The notes under the pieces: model-generated
What the model saw: only the letters and a program-made list of their open reading frames with translations
Database searches by the model: none
What the model was told of the DNA's origin: nothing
Program-made: the position numbers and the translations under genes
Shown here: positions 17,304 through 25,091 of the stretch, one piece after another
Position numbering within the stretch: position 1 is the stretch's first letter
How the letters are laid out: every line of letters begins with the position of its first letter
DNA from: JBCCSZ01 sp039199225
GTDB taxonomy: Bacteria > Bacteroidota > Bacteroidia > Chitinophagales > Saprospiraceae
NCBI GenBank assembly: GCA_039199225.1
Contig: JBCCSZ010000077.1
Span: forward strand, 1 to 26,732
Length of the DNA stretch: 26,732 bases
Direction of reading: 5' to 3'

Positions 17304-17864
17304 ATGAATCTGACAGCAGTATTATCCGTTAGCATCATCCTCTTTTCTGTTATCGACATCATCGGCAATATCCCGATCCTGGTCAATCTGAAAAGAGAAG
17401 GCGTCAACATCAACGCACTATTGGCAACCACCTGTGCCGCGCTGATAATGGTCGTTTTTTTATTTTTTGGTACAGCCATGCTCCAAATGTTCGGGATCGA
17501 GGTATCCTCCTTTGCCATGGCCGGTGCATTAATTTTATTTTTTATCGGACTGGAAATGATTCTGGGCATTCGCTTTTTTCGAGATCAACACGAAGCAGGC
17601 GGATCAGGCAGCATCGTTCCCATCGCCTTCCCGCTCCTAGCAGGCGCCGGTACCCTAACCACCATTTTATCCCTAAAAGCAGAGTACGACGACTACAGCA
17701 TCCTCAGCGGTATTGCCATCAACCTATTTTTCATCTTCATCGTACTAAAATCAACAGGTTGGATTTCCAAAAAAATGTCCCCCCAAGTAGCCGTCTCCCT
17801 ACGCAAATTCTTCGGGATCATTCTAATTGCCATCGCCATCCAAATGGTCAGAGATAATATCTAA
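17304..17864 (+). CDS. MarC/UPF0056-family inner-membrane protein
   Basis: A 186-residue polytopic protein with about six hydrophobic segments (roughly 5-25, 38-60, 68-90, 104-122, 132-152, 166-184). Family features are the DIIGNIP segment in the first helix (18-24) and PLLAGAGTLTT (110-120), close to the conserved PLLAGPG of MarC proteins. The length is slightly below the usual 200-220 residues, with short loops. The family (also called NAAT) has been proposed to move small neutral amino acids in some members, while E. coli MarC has no settled role. The divergent Lrp-type regulator, a family that senses amino acids, fits an amino-acid transporter or exporter, as in other Lrp-controlled exporter pairs. 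The ATG is preceded by ACAGAGAAATC, a weak ribosome-binding site usual for this phylum. Confidence 0.88.
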   Translation: MNLTAVLSVSIILFSVIDIIGNIPILVNLKREGVNINALLATTCAALIMVVFLFFGTAMLQMFGIEVSSFAMAGALILFFIGLEMILGIRFFRDQHEAGGSGSIVPIAFPLLAGAGTLTTILSLKAEYDDYSILSGIAINLFFIFIVLKSTGWISKKMSPQVAVSLRKFFGIILIAIAIQMVRDNI

Positions 17865-18026
17865 AAATCACAAAATCAACCACACAAAAGTTCACCAGCT
17901 CACCGCTCACCATTCACCGCTAAATCACTAAACCACCGATCACCAAATGACAAAATCACAAAATCACAAAATCAACCACACAAAAGTTCACCAGTTCACC
18001 GCTCACTGTTCACCGCTAAATCACTA
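17864..18026. repeat. Duplicated 67-bp intergenic repeat with heptad-like substructure
   Basis: Two copies of a 67-bp sequence, 17864-17930 and 17960-18026, differ at only a few positions (AGCTC/AGTTC and ACCAT/ACTGT). They fill the space between the convergent MarC-type gene and the solute-binding protein gene. Internally the DNA is a degenerate array of 7-8-nt words (TCACCGC, TCACCAT, AAATCAC, AAATCAA), so it may have grown by slippage. The second copy ends exactly with CTA, the complement of the TAG stop of the leftward gene. Confidence 0.85.
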
Positions 18027-19160
18027 CTCCCATCCAATATTGCGAAGAATCTGATAGGCCGCCTGGTTGTTGTTACCAAGGGCATCCAATGGAAGCTTAT
18101 CTTCTTCAAAAGAACCCCAGGACTGTAAAAAGTCGGAGGTGGTGGCTTTAGGGTTGGTTGGATACATGAAATTGGAGGCAGCCAATTGGGGCTGAATGGC
18201 TTCTCCACTGAGGAAGTGCATCATTCGAACGGCATTGCCAATGTTGGGAGCATGTTGAGCCAAGGCCATGCCGTAGATGTTGACCTGGGTCTTACCCTTG
18301 CTATTTTTGGCAAATACGACACCTATTTTATCTTTTGCAGATGGGTTTTGTGCTAGGAACGCGCCCACACTATGGGTTCCGACCAGCGCAACATCGCCAT
18401 CGCTATTGAGCAGGCCGGCTAGTTGGTTCATGTCTTGGCCGCTGGCAGGTCTGGCAAGGTTGGCATATACGGCGGCGGTCCATTTTTGTGCCTCCTCCGC
18501 TCCGTTGTGGGCAACGAGGGAGGCGATCAGAGATTGGAAGGCCGCATCTTTGGAAGAACCCATGAGCAAGCGCCCCTTCCAATCGGCCTTGGCCAAGTCG
18601 GTATAAGCCTTCAGCTTAGAGGCATCCACGCGATCCTTGGCATAGGCGATAACGGTGGCATACTTGGAGATGGCAGACCAATGGTTGGCGTAATCCCTGT
18701 ATTGATCTGGAATATTGGCAGCAATGGTTTGATCGGTCAGTGGCATAACGATTCCCATGTATATGGCTTTCCACAACAAGCCGGCATCCATGGTCAGCAG
18801 CAGGTCGGCCGGACTGCTTTCTCCTCGGTTTTGAATCATATTCAGCAGCGTCTCGCCGTCGGACTCCACTACGGCTGTCACCTTGACATTGTGCTGTTCT
18901 TGGAATGCTTCGAAGACTTTGCGGTCTGCTTCGCTGAGGCGCTGGGTGTAAATGTTGAGGTTGCTGCCAAAGCCCCGGTAGGAAACATTGCCTTCTTGAC
19001 GAACGACCGGTGGAGGGACGTTCGAGGGTTCGGCCATGCCTTCTTGCTTGGTATTGGAAGTACTGCCGGAGGAAGAGGCATTGTCGGACGTACAGGCGGA
19101 AAAGCAAAATAGCGTAAGTAGGAGCGAAACGAGAATGGATAGCGATAAAAACTGTTTCAT
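18024..19160 (-). CDS. ABC-type Fe(III) solute-binding lipoprotein (FbpA/FutA-like)
   Basis: A 378-residue protein with a lipoprotein signal peptide and lipobox FSAC (Cys23), followed by a Ser/Asn/Thr-rich linker, so it is likely membrane-anchored. From residue 68 it follows class II iron-binding proteins: LNIYTQR (Y71), then a DGETLLNMI and SPADLLLTMDAG section, then ATVIAYAKDRV. The C-terminal half has NIYGMAL (Y296) and NFMYPTNP (Y333), plausible iron-ligand tyrosines, although the ligand set cannot be fixed from sequence. The predicted role is to capture ferric iron and hand it to an inner-membrane permease. No permease or ATPase gene adjoins it, so it is an orphan here. Its stop codon lies in the second copy of a 67-bp repeat. 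Confidence 0.85.
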   Translation of the reverse strand: MKQFLSLSILVSLLLTLFCFSACTSDNASSSGSTSNTKQEGMAEPSNVPPPVVRQEGNVSYRGFGSNLNIYTQRLSEADRKVFEAFQEQHNVKVTAVVESDGETLLNMIQNRGESSPADLLLTMDAGLLWKAIYMGIVMPLTDQTIAANIPDQYRDYANHWSAISKYATVIAYAKDRVDASKLKAYTDLAKADWKGRLLMGSSKDAAFQSLIASLVAHNGAEEAQKWTAAVYANLARPASGQDMNQLAGLLNSDGDVALVGTHSVGAFLAQNPSAKDKIGVVFAKNSKGKTQVNIYGMALAQHAPNIGNAVRMMHFLSGEAIQPQLAASNFMYPTNPKATTSDFLQSWGSFEEDKLPLDALGNNNQAAYQILRNIGWE

Positions 19161-19185
19161 TGTACCCTTTTAATTTGATGTAAGG

Positions 19186-19225
19186 CGAAAAATTGATATT
19201 ATTGGTCGGCCCGAAAAATTGACAT
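19186..19225. promoter_or_regulatory. Pair of 14-bp direct repeats upstream of the iron-binding lipoprotein
   Basis: CGAAAAATTGATAT (19186-19199) and CGAAAAATTGACAT (19212-19225) match at 13 of 14 positions and are spaced 26 bp start to start. They lie 26-65 bp upstream of the leftward start codon, where an operator would be expected. I cannot assign a regulator, and they do not form an obvious Fur-box palindrome. Confidence 0.35.
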
Positions 19226-19502
19226 AACAACTTCTTGGAGATTCGGCTAAAAAAAACCTGCGTGCCTTCCAGGTATTCAGTTACTCAGTCATTCTTAACC
19301 GGATGAAGTTCTTATGTAAGCAATTTTTTCCAAGGCTTAGGCCACTTGCTGAATACATCAAAGTTAACGAATGTTCGACCGACTAGTGTCTAAGGGAAGG
19401 GAAAATTCGCGTTGACCACCAAAAAACGACTGGTCCGCCTATTTATCTACAGAGCATGTCACCTAGCGGCACAACCACAATTTGGCTTATATCTCGCCAC
19501 CA

Positions 19503-19535
19503 TTTGGTATTATTAGTCGATTTAGCGTATTTTTG
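19503..19535 (+). promoter_or_regulatory. Bacteroidota-type promoter for the DUF6580-DUF5522 pair
   Basis: TTTG at 19503-19506 and TATTTTTG at 19528-19535, separated by 21 bp, match the -33 TTTG and -7 TAnnTTTG consensus of Bacteroidota housekeeping promoters. The transcript would start near 19542 and have a leader of about 115 nt. The 496-bp spacer 19161-19656 otherwise contains only the direct repeats near its left end and no convincing gene. Confidence 0.55.
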
Positions 19536-19656
19536 CATAAGATACAAGAACAAATCTTCGGTGAATTGCAAAGCGCCAGTGTCTCTTTTTCATTCACCAC
19601 TTTATAAACTGCTGTACCACAACTGATTGCATAGGTACTTAGCCAAATCAACCGCA

Positions 19657-20229
19657 ATGAATAATAAGAAATTGGACCTAAAATACGGCGTGGTGGCTCT
19701 TATGATTTTTGTAGCTGCTCTGAGTCGTCTACTGCCACATCCTCCCAATTTTACGCCAGTAGCTGGTATGGCGCTCTTCGGTGCCGCTTATTTCAACAAG
19801 CGCTGGCTGGCCATTGTCATTCCTTTGATAGCTCTATGGTGCAGCAACCTCATTCTGGACAATGTCTTTTACGCACAATATTACGATGGCTTTGTTTGGT
19901 TCAGCGCCATTACGCTCTGGGTGTATGTCAGCATCGCCATTGTAGCTGTTGTAGGATTCCTATTCTTGCGCAAGCGCAGCGTCGGCCGAATTGCTGTGGC
20001 GACCCTCTCAGCATCTATTCTGTTCTTTTTGATCACCAACTTTGGTTCCTGGATGTCGGCAATGAGTGTGTATCCAAAGACCTTCTCAGGACTTATGGCT
20101 TGCTATGCTGCTGGAATACCTTTCTTCTGGAAAACGATGGCCGGTGACTTTTTCTATGTAGCAGTCCTCTTTGGAACTTACGAATGGGTCAAGCAATCTG
20201 TGCCATCTTTCAGAACAGCTAATGCCTGA
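19657..20229 (+). CDS. DUF6580-family integral membrane protein (putative transport)
   Basis: A 190-residue membrane protein with about five or six hydrophobic segments (11-25, 33-46, 50-66, 78-103, 112-130, 143-175). It shows what I recall as the DUF6580 signature: RLLPHPPNFTPVAGMALFGAAYF near the N-terminus, an FFLITNFGSWM segment (123-133) and a GLMACYAAGIPFFWKT block (145-160). The overall plan resembles the membrane (S) components of ECF-type vitamin transporters, and I believe databases label it a putative transport protein, but the substrate is unknown. I chose ATG 19657; an in-frame TTG ten codons earlier is less likely. It overlaps the next gene by 8 nt and follows a good promoter. 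Confidence 0.85.
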   Translation: MNNKKLDLKYGVVALMIFVAALSRLLPHPPNFTPVAGMALFGAAYFNKRWLAIVIPLIALWCSNLILDNVFYAQYYDGFVWFSAITLWVYVSIAIVAVVGFLFLRKRSVGRIAVATLSASILFFLITNFGSWMSAMSVYPKTFSGLMACYAAGIPFFWKTMAGDFFYVAVLFGTYEWVKQSVPSFRTANA

Positions 20230-20404
20230 CCAAGGTCAAGATAAAGCAGCTTCCAAACGCGCTCCTCTCCAAAAGGGTGTCGACTTTTACATTGAAAACG
20301 GCTTTTACGTTTTCACGGCCGCCTATTTGTTGAAACGAGGCTACTGCTGTGACAATGGTTGCCGGCACTGTCCTTATCCAAAAAAGGGGGAAAAGGAAGC
20401 TTGA
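20222..20404 (+). CDS. DUF5522-family small cysteine-rich protein
   Basis: A 60-residue protein whose core, VDFYIENGFYVFTAAYLLKR followed by GYCCDNGCRHCPY, matches the small DUF5522 proteins of Bacteroidota. The four cysteines and one histidine (CCxxxCRHC) suggest a bound metal or Fe-S cluster, but the function is unknown. It begins at ATG 20222, inside the last codons of the DUF6580 gene (8-nt overlap), so the two are translationally coupled. The terminus is Lys/Glu-rich. The short length is normal for the family. Confidence 0.85.
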   Translation: MPDQGQDKAASKRAPLQKGVDFYIENGFYVFTAAYLLKRGYCCDNGCRHCPYPKKGEKEA

Positions 20405-20551
20405 TGGCTACAAAAAAACAGAGCTAGCAGGGTACAAACGACCACCGCTAACTCGGTATTTGTCAAACTCTACGGAAATATTTATCTATAAATCCTCTCA
20501 AAATTACTTAGCTCTTGGGTGCGGCCTGCACAGGAAGCCCGCCTATCTCTA

Positions 20552-20956
20552 TCAACTCTCAGACGCCATGAGCTTGATCAAGTCGTGGGTGGTGATGATG
20601 CCCACCAACTCATCCTCATTGACAACTGGAAGCGCATGAAACTTATTCATGTTGAAAATATCGATCGCAATGTTGATCCGGTCAGAAGGCTCCAACTTAC
20701 CCAGGCCGGTGGTCATAATTTGTTCCACCTTGAGACTCCGCAAATCGGGCATATCTCCCTGGTGGCGCAATCCTGACAAGAAGCCCATATAATCGTACTT
20801 ACTGACCATGCCGACAATCTCCTTGTAGCGTACTACAGGTAGATGGTGAATGTTGTGTTGGTCGAACAACTCCTTCACCCTTTGCAAGTCATCGGTTGGT
20901 GCCAGAGTCAGTAGATCGGTTGTCATGATGGTAGAAACTTCTGCGAGATAATTCAT
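20552..20956 (-). CDS. Two-CBS-domain protein
   Basis: A 134-residue protein made of a single Bateman pair: CBS1 about 6-60 (VSTIMTTDLLTLAPTDDLQR ... HHLPVVRYKEIVGMVSKYD) and CBS2 about 74-134 (VEQIMTTGLGKLEPSDRINI ... FHALPVVNEDELVGIITTHD). No other domain is present. Such stand-alone pairs bind adenine nucleotides and usually regulate a partner protein. The start at 20956 (MNYLAEV) is preferred over an in-frame ATG eight codons upstream because family members start just before the first CBS; neither has a clear ribosome-binding site. It lies 76 nt after the PgpH-like gene, so it is probably in the same leftward transcript. Confidence 0.85.
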   Translation of the reverse strand: MNYLAEVSTIMTTDLLTLAPTDDLQRVKELFDQHNIHHLPVVRYKEIVGMVSKYDYMGFLSGLRHQGDMPDLRSLKVEQIMTTGLGKLEPSDRINIAIDIFNMNKFHALPVVNEDELVGIITTHDLIKLMASES

Positions 20957-21032
20957 TGTTCTATGCTTTGTATGATCCAATTAAATACAAAACAAAGATA
21001 GGAGCAGGCCATCAGACAAAGGATGATGAACG

Positions 21033-23138
21033 TCAGGAGGGCGTATGATCTTTCTCAGCATTTTCCTCTGGATACTCGATTCGGGCGTGAAAAATGCTTT
21101 TCAGAATTTTCTTAAAGGCGCGCTTACAAGTCTGCAACTCCCTGAAAGTCAGCTCAGAACGTTCGAATTGATGCAGAGCGATCTTACCTTGAATAATCTT
21201 GTCGACCAGCTCGTCGATGCCTTCTTCGGTCAATTCCTTTCGGCTTCTACAGGCAGCCTCCAAGGAATCGGCGATCATTAGAATGGTTTGTTCCCTGGTT
21301 TTGGGGCGCGGCCCGGGATAGCAAAATAGCCTTTCGTCAAATACTTCCTCGGGATGTTTCTTTTGGTAATTTCGATAAAAATATTCCACTCGGGTGGTTC
21401 CGTGGTGGGTGCGGATAAAATCGATTAAAATTTCGGGTAATCCATGCTTCTTGGCAATCTTGACCCCTTCGGAGACATGCCCTAAAATGATGTTGGCACT
21501 TTCCAATTCGTTTAGGTGTTGGTGGGGATTGCTGCCACTTTGATTTTCAATAAAGTAGGAGGAATTGTTCATCTTTCCGACATCGTGATACAGCGCTGCG
21601 ACCTTGACCAATAGTGGATCGGCGCCAATGCGGATGGCAGCAGCCTCTGCCAGGTTGCCCACTTGCAAGGAATGCTGCAGCGTGCCGGGCGCTTTCAGCG
21701 AAAGCTCTTTGAGCAGCGGACGATTCATATCCGACCACTCTACCAAAGTGATTGGAGAAGTAAAACCAAAAACCCTTTCCAAAAGGGGAATCAGTGGATA
21801 GGCCAGCAGAGTCAATAAGATGTTCAGAAAGAAATACTTGTACACCGACCAATCAACTTCTCCTAGGCTACCCGTTTCTATGAGCGACAGGCCGATATAC
21901 CCCAAGGCATAGGCCAGGAAGATGTAAAAAATCGATAGAAAAAACTTCGACCAATCCCGCAGCTGGATATTTGTCAACACGGCTACAATACCGGCCAATA
22001 TCTGCAAAAAAGCAAACTCGTAGCCTGATGAACACAGGAAACTGGCCAACAATACGATGACTATATGTGCAAATAAAGCAAGTCGCCCGTTGAAAAAGAT
22101 GCGCAAAATCAATGGTACAATCGCGAAGGGGATGATGTATACACTCAAAACCTGGCTGGACTCCACGATGTAGACCAAGTAGCTGTACAAGGCCGGCCAC
22201 AATAGTAAAAAGATTAAGCTGCTGAAACGAGCAAAAATCTGAGTTGCGTGAAATTGTAGGTACAATATGAATACCCCCAAGATCAAACAGGTTAGTAAAA
22301 AATAGCCCAGCAAGACCCCCCAATGCGATTTTTGGTTGCCAACCTTCTGATTGTATTGCTTTTGGAAAGAAATCAGATTTTGGTAAATATCATCCGTTAC
22401 GATTCCTCCATTGGCAATGATCAATTCCCCCTTGCGGATCATTCCCCGCGAACGAGCGACCGCCGCTTTTTGATCCGTCAAAAACTTAGCAGTTAAGGTA
22501 TCGCTGAAAGTGAGATTGGGTTCAAAGAAATTTTGAAGCAAGGGGATGAAGATGTCCGCCTCTGGCAGACCACTGTTGAATAGCGAATCGGGCAGCCACT
22601 TTTCGATTTTATCATCGGTCTGCAACTGCTGAAGCGTTTGCTTGTAAGTGGTATTGCCTTTGCGGATGTTGACAACAAAGTTGTTGTTTCGCTCGGCATG
22701 AGAAGGCTCCAAGCGAACGACGCCCTGATCATAAATGCGGGTGATGAGGCCGTTCATGTACTCGATGTAATGGGCCGCTCGCCGCAGTACGTCCTCGAAT
22801 TGGCGATCCGCTCGAATTTCGTTTAGCTTGTTGTTAAAATTTTCCCGAAAGAAACGCATTCGCTCACCAGCCTTGCGCATATCCATTTCGTAAAAAGGGC
22901 TGGCATCCGACTCAATTCGATTGATTTCGGCAGCAATTTCCTCGGGTGTTTTTTGAATCGCAAAGTCGAATGGCGCTTCCAAGTCATCATAACGCCAGGT
23001 TTGTCCAGCCTCAAACTCATACTTGAACTTAGCATTGTTGGGATAGAGAAAACTAATGAACACTACCACCACCAACACGATGAGGTACTTGACAACGCTG
23101 GGTAAATTCTGAATGCCCGACTCTAATGGATTGTTCAT
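21033..23138 (-). CDS. PgpH-like 7TM-HD c-di-AMP phosphodiesterase
   Basis: A 701-residue protein with the PgpH/YqfF plan: one N-terminal membrane helix (about 15-32), a long extracytoplasmic helical domain (7TMR-HDED type, about 35-270, with KTPEEIAAEINRIESDASPF), a seven-helix block (about 275-460), and a cytoplasmic HD domain. Metal-binding residues are visible in LQHSLQVGNLAEAAA, the HD doublet of LYHDVGKM (H518-D519), SNPHQHLNELESANIILGHV, RTHHGTTRVEYFY and IADSLEAACRS. The family hydrolyses c-di-AMP to pApA and so influences potassium and osmotic balance and envelope stress. In Bacteroidota this is the expected function, but the nucleotide specificity is inferred. It starts 27 nt after the adenosyltransferase stop. 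Confidence 0.9.
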   Translation of the reverse strand: MNNPLESGIQNLPSVVKYLIVLVVVVFISFLYPNNAKFKYEFEAGQTWRYDDLEAPFDFAIQKTPEEIAAEINRIESDASPFYEMDMRKAGERMRFFRENFNNKLNEIRADRQFEDVLRRAAHYIEYMNGLITRIYDQGVVRLEPSHAERNNNFVVNIRKGNTTYKQTLQQLQTDDKIEKWLPDSLFNSGLPEADIFIPLLQNFFEPNLTFSDTLTAKFLTDQKAAVARSRGMIRKGELIIANGGIVTDDIYQNLISFQKQYNQKVGNQKSHWGVLLGYFLLTCLILGVFILYLQFHATQIFARFSSLIFLLLWPALYSYLVYIVESSQVLSVYIIPFAIVPLILRIFFNGRLALFAHIVIVLLASFLCSSGYEFAFLQILAGIVAVLTNIQLRDWSKFFLSIFYIFLAYALGYIGLSLIETGSLGEVDWSVYKYFFLNILLTLLAYPLIPLLERVFGFTSPITLVEWSDMNRPLLKELSLKAPGTLQHSLQVGNLAEAAAIRIGADPLLVKVAALYHDVGKMNNSSYFIENQSGSNPHQHLNELESANIILGHVSEGVKIAKKHGLPEILIDFIRTHHGTTRVEYFYRNYQKKHPEEVFDERLFCYPGPRPKTREQTILMIADSLEAACRSRKELTEEGIDELVDKIIQGKIALHQFERSELTFRELQTCKRAFKKILKSIFHARIEYPEENAEKDHTPS

Positions 23139-23165
23139 ACCCGATAAATATAGCGATTTGACCGC

Positions 23166-23717
23166 TTAGCGCTTGCGAGCTTCCCAGACTTTCTCCGGAA
23201 CGCCCAAGCGAAGTGCCGTAAAGCGAGCCAAAACAAAGAGATAATCCGACAATCGATTGAGAAATTTGATGATGATGGCCTCTACCTTGCTCTCATCTGC
23301 CAGTAGGACGACCAGGCGCTCGGCTCGGCGGCAAACACAGCGGGCGATGTGGCAATGGGAAACCGCCGGATGCCCACCCGGTAGAATGAAATTTCGCAGT
23401 GCCGGCAATTCTTCGTTCATTCGATCGATGGCTTGTTCCAACATCAGGATGTCCTCATCCCTTACATCTGGTACAATCATCTCCTTGTCCGGATCGCTGG
23501 CCAGATTGGAACCAATGGTGAAAAGGATGTCCTGAATGAGTTTGATTTGCTGCTGCTTAGCCTCCATCGGTATGAGATCACCGATCAAACCGAGATAAGA
23601 GTTGAGTTCGTCCACAGTGCCGTAGCTATCGATGCGCATGTGGCTCTTAGAAAGGCGTCTTCCTCCGAACAGTTCCGTCGTCCCTTGATCTCCACCTCTC
23701 GTATATATTTTTGCCAT
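23166..23717 (-). CDS. PduO-type cob(I)yrinic acid a,c-diamide adenosyltransferase
   Basis: A 183-residue trimeric ATP:corrinoid adenosyltransferase. The start MAKIYTRGGDQGTTELFGG carries the conserved N-terminal ATP-binding segment; the VDELNSYLG segment follows at 35-43; the CRRAER motif (129-134) and FLNRLSDYLFVLAR (152-165) complete the active-site helices. It transfers the adenosyl group of ATP to Co(I) corrinoid, making adenosylcobalamin. The open frame runs 49 codons further upstream, but that extension overlaps the Fe-S protein gene and lacks family similarity, so I place the start at 23717. It lies 37 nt after the Fe-S gene and 27 nt before the PgpH-like gene, likely one operon. No other cobalamin gene is nearby. 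Confidence 0.93.
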   Translation of the reverse strand: MAKIYTRGGDQGTTELFGGRRLSKSHMRIDSYGTVDELNSYLGLIGDLIPMEAKQQQIKLIQDILFTIGSNLASDPDKEMIVPDVRDEDILMLEQAIDRMNEELPALRNFILPGGHPAVSHCHIARCVCRRAERLVVLLADESKVEAIIIKFLNRLSDYLFVLARFTALRLGVPEKVWEARKR

Positions 23718-23754
23718 AAGGTAAAATTTGTTTCGTCTATATAAATACAGCTTT

Positions 23755-24183
23755 TTATCCCTCAAATCCAATTTTGTGGTGCTGGCCATCGCAATAAGGC
23801 TTGTTGGCAGAAGCACCACAACGACAGAAAGCAGTCTTGTTATTTCGAATTTCTTCCTGACCATCTTTTACCACCCGGATGGAACCGCTCACGATCAGTG
23901 GACCATTGGGCATGACCTCGACCAGGGTTTCGGTTTCTTCCGTATTTGTTTGTTCCGAACCATCATTCAGATAGAACGATAAGGCTCCTGAAGGACATTG
24001 CTTCACTTGCTGGATTAAGCTTTCCGTATCGGAATTTTCGACGTTGATCCATGGGCGAGCCTTCGGGTCGAAGACTTCTGGTAGCCCCTGCACACAGAGG
24101 GTGGCATGAAAACACTTATCGGCTTGCCAAACAATGGTCACTTCGCCATTGGAATATTCTTTCTGCTTTGTTTGCCCAGACAT
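23755..24183 (-). CDS. YjdI-type Fe-S domain fused to a CDGSH iron-sulfur domain
   Basis: A 142-residue cytoplasmic protein with two modules. The N-terminal part (about 8-72) is a mono-cluster ferredoxin-like domain of YjdI type: CFHATLC (C24, C30), RPWI (43-46) and QCPSGALSF (C63). The C-terminal part has the CDGSH signature with cluster ligands C120, C122, C131 and H135 (FCRCGASANKPYCDGQHH). CDGSH proteins hold a 2Fe-2S cluster with three Cys and one His ligand and act in redox or cluster handling. The fusion is a known architecture; a physiological partner is unknown. An exact -7 type element lies just upstream. It is first in the predicted operon with the adenosyltransferase and PgpH genes. 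Confidence 0.9.
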   Translation of the reverse strand: MSGQTKQKEYSNGEVTIVWQADKCFHATLCVQGLPEVFDPKARPWINVENSDTESLIQQVKQCPSGALSFYLNDGSEQTNTEETETLVEVMPNGPLIVSGSIRVVKDGQEEIRNNKTAFCRCGASANKPYCDGQHHKIGFEG

Positions 24184-24205
24184 GATTTGAGTGATTGGTA
24201 TTCCG

Positions 24206-24213
24206 CAAATTTA
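24206..24213 (-). promoter_or_regulatory. -7 element of a promoter for the Fe-S protein operon
   Basis: On the minus strand TAAATTTG matches the TAnnTTTG consensus exactly and lies 22 nt upstream of the Fe-S protein start, giving a very short leader. No good TTTG sits at the -33 position. A 7-bp hairpin (about 24223-24241) just upstream could terminate transcription from the ABC ATPase gene. Confidence 0.4.
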
Positions 24214-24311
24214 ACGAATATTCAGCAGAACCCCTGCTAAGCAACATACAGTTGCGATGATTGGACTCTATAGCCTTGATTATCAATAACTTAGAAACAC
24301 TCTCCGGCTTT

Positions 24312-25028
24312 TCAAACCCGATCTAAGGTCCGAACGATGTTGGTATTGCGTTGGTCGGACTCCACCAGGCCATCGCGCAGGCGGATGATGCGGTGGGAAT
24401 GCTCGGCAATGTCCGGTTCGTGGGTCACGAGGATGACAGTGTTGCCAGCTTGGTGAATTTCCTCAAAAAGCCCCATGATTTCAACAGAGGTCTTGGTATC
24501 GAGGTTTCCGGTAGGCTCATCGGCCAGGATGATGGCCGGATCGTTGACCAGCGCACGAGCCACAGCGACGCGTTGACGCTGCCCTCCAGACAATTCATTG
24601 GGCTTGTGATCCATTCGGTCGGCCAGCCCGACAGACTCCAAAACGTGCGCCGCTTTTGCCTGTCTTTCCTTCTTACTGATGCCGGAGTAGACCAAAGGCA
24701 AAGCCACATTGTCCATAGAAGAAAGGCGTGGCAGCAGGTTGAAAGTCTGAAAAACAAAGCCAATTTGCTTGTTGCGCACCTCGGCCAGCTCGCCGTCCAG
24801 CATGGTACTTACATTTATCCCATTGAGGAAATATTCTCCTCCCGATGGGGTATCCAGGCAACCCAACAAGTTCATTAAGGTAGACTTCCCGGAACCAGAA
24901 GGTCCCATCAAAGCCACGTACTCATTCGTAGAAATATCCAGGCTGACCGAACGAAGTGCATGCACTTCTTCTGATCCCATGATGTAAATCTTACTCAGGT
25001 CTTTTACCGAAATGATTGCTGAACTCAT
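24312..25028 (-). CDS. LolD/MacB-type ABC transporter ATP-binding protein
   Basis: A 238-residue nucleotide-binding domain with all motifs intact: Walker A GPSGSGKS (42-49), Q-loop Q94 in FVFQTFNLLP, signature LSGGQRQRV (146-154), Walker B IILADEP (166-172), D-loop GNLDT and H-loop His203 (VTHE). The NLLPRLSSMDNVALPLVYSG segment and the short C-terminus place it in the o228/LolD/MacB group, which powers lipoprotein release, macrolide export or other mechanotransmission rather than import. No permease is adjacent, so the substrate cannot be given. I prefer the start at 25028 (MSSAIISVKDLSK), the usual family start, to one 13 codons upstream. It follows gatC by 63 nt. Confidence 0.92.
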   Translation of the reverse strand: MSSAIISVKDLSKIYIMGSEEVHALRSVSLDISTNEYVALMGPSGSGKSTLMNLLGCLDTPSGGEYFLNGINVSTMLDGELAEVRNKQIGFVFQTFNLLPRLSSMDNVALPLVYSGISKKERQAKAAHVLESVGLADRMDHKPNELSGGQRQRVAVARALVNDPAIILADEPTGNLDTKTSVEIMGLFEEIHQAGNTVILVTHEPDIAEHSHRIIRLRDGLVESDQRNTNIVRTLDRV

Positions 25029-25091
25029 TGATTGTGGTTTGTTTTTTCGGATGCTATTGCCATCCATGTATCGACGGCGTCTCTTTCGTAG

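Noticed and set aside
17864..18026. Possible CRISPR array
   Set aside because: Only two long copies separated by 29 bp of similar low-complexity sequence, no cas genes, and the copies themselves contain internal short-word repeats.
18616..19230. 204-codon minus-strand frame overlapping the iron-binding lipoprotein
   Set aside because: It overlaps the lipoprotein gene in another frame, is Arg/Gln/Ser-rich with no recognisable fold, and the lipoprotein frame carries clear motifs.
23718..23864. 49-residue N-terminal extension of the cobalamin adenosyltransferase with a hydrophobic stretch
   Set aside because: It runs into the coding region of the Fe-S protein, and family members start at the MAKIYT-like segment, so it is read-through of an open frame and not a signal peptide.
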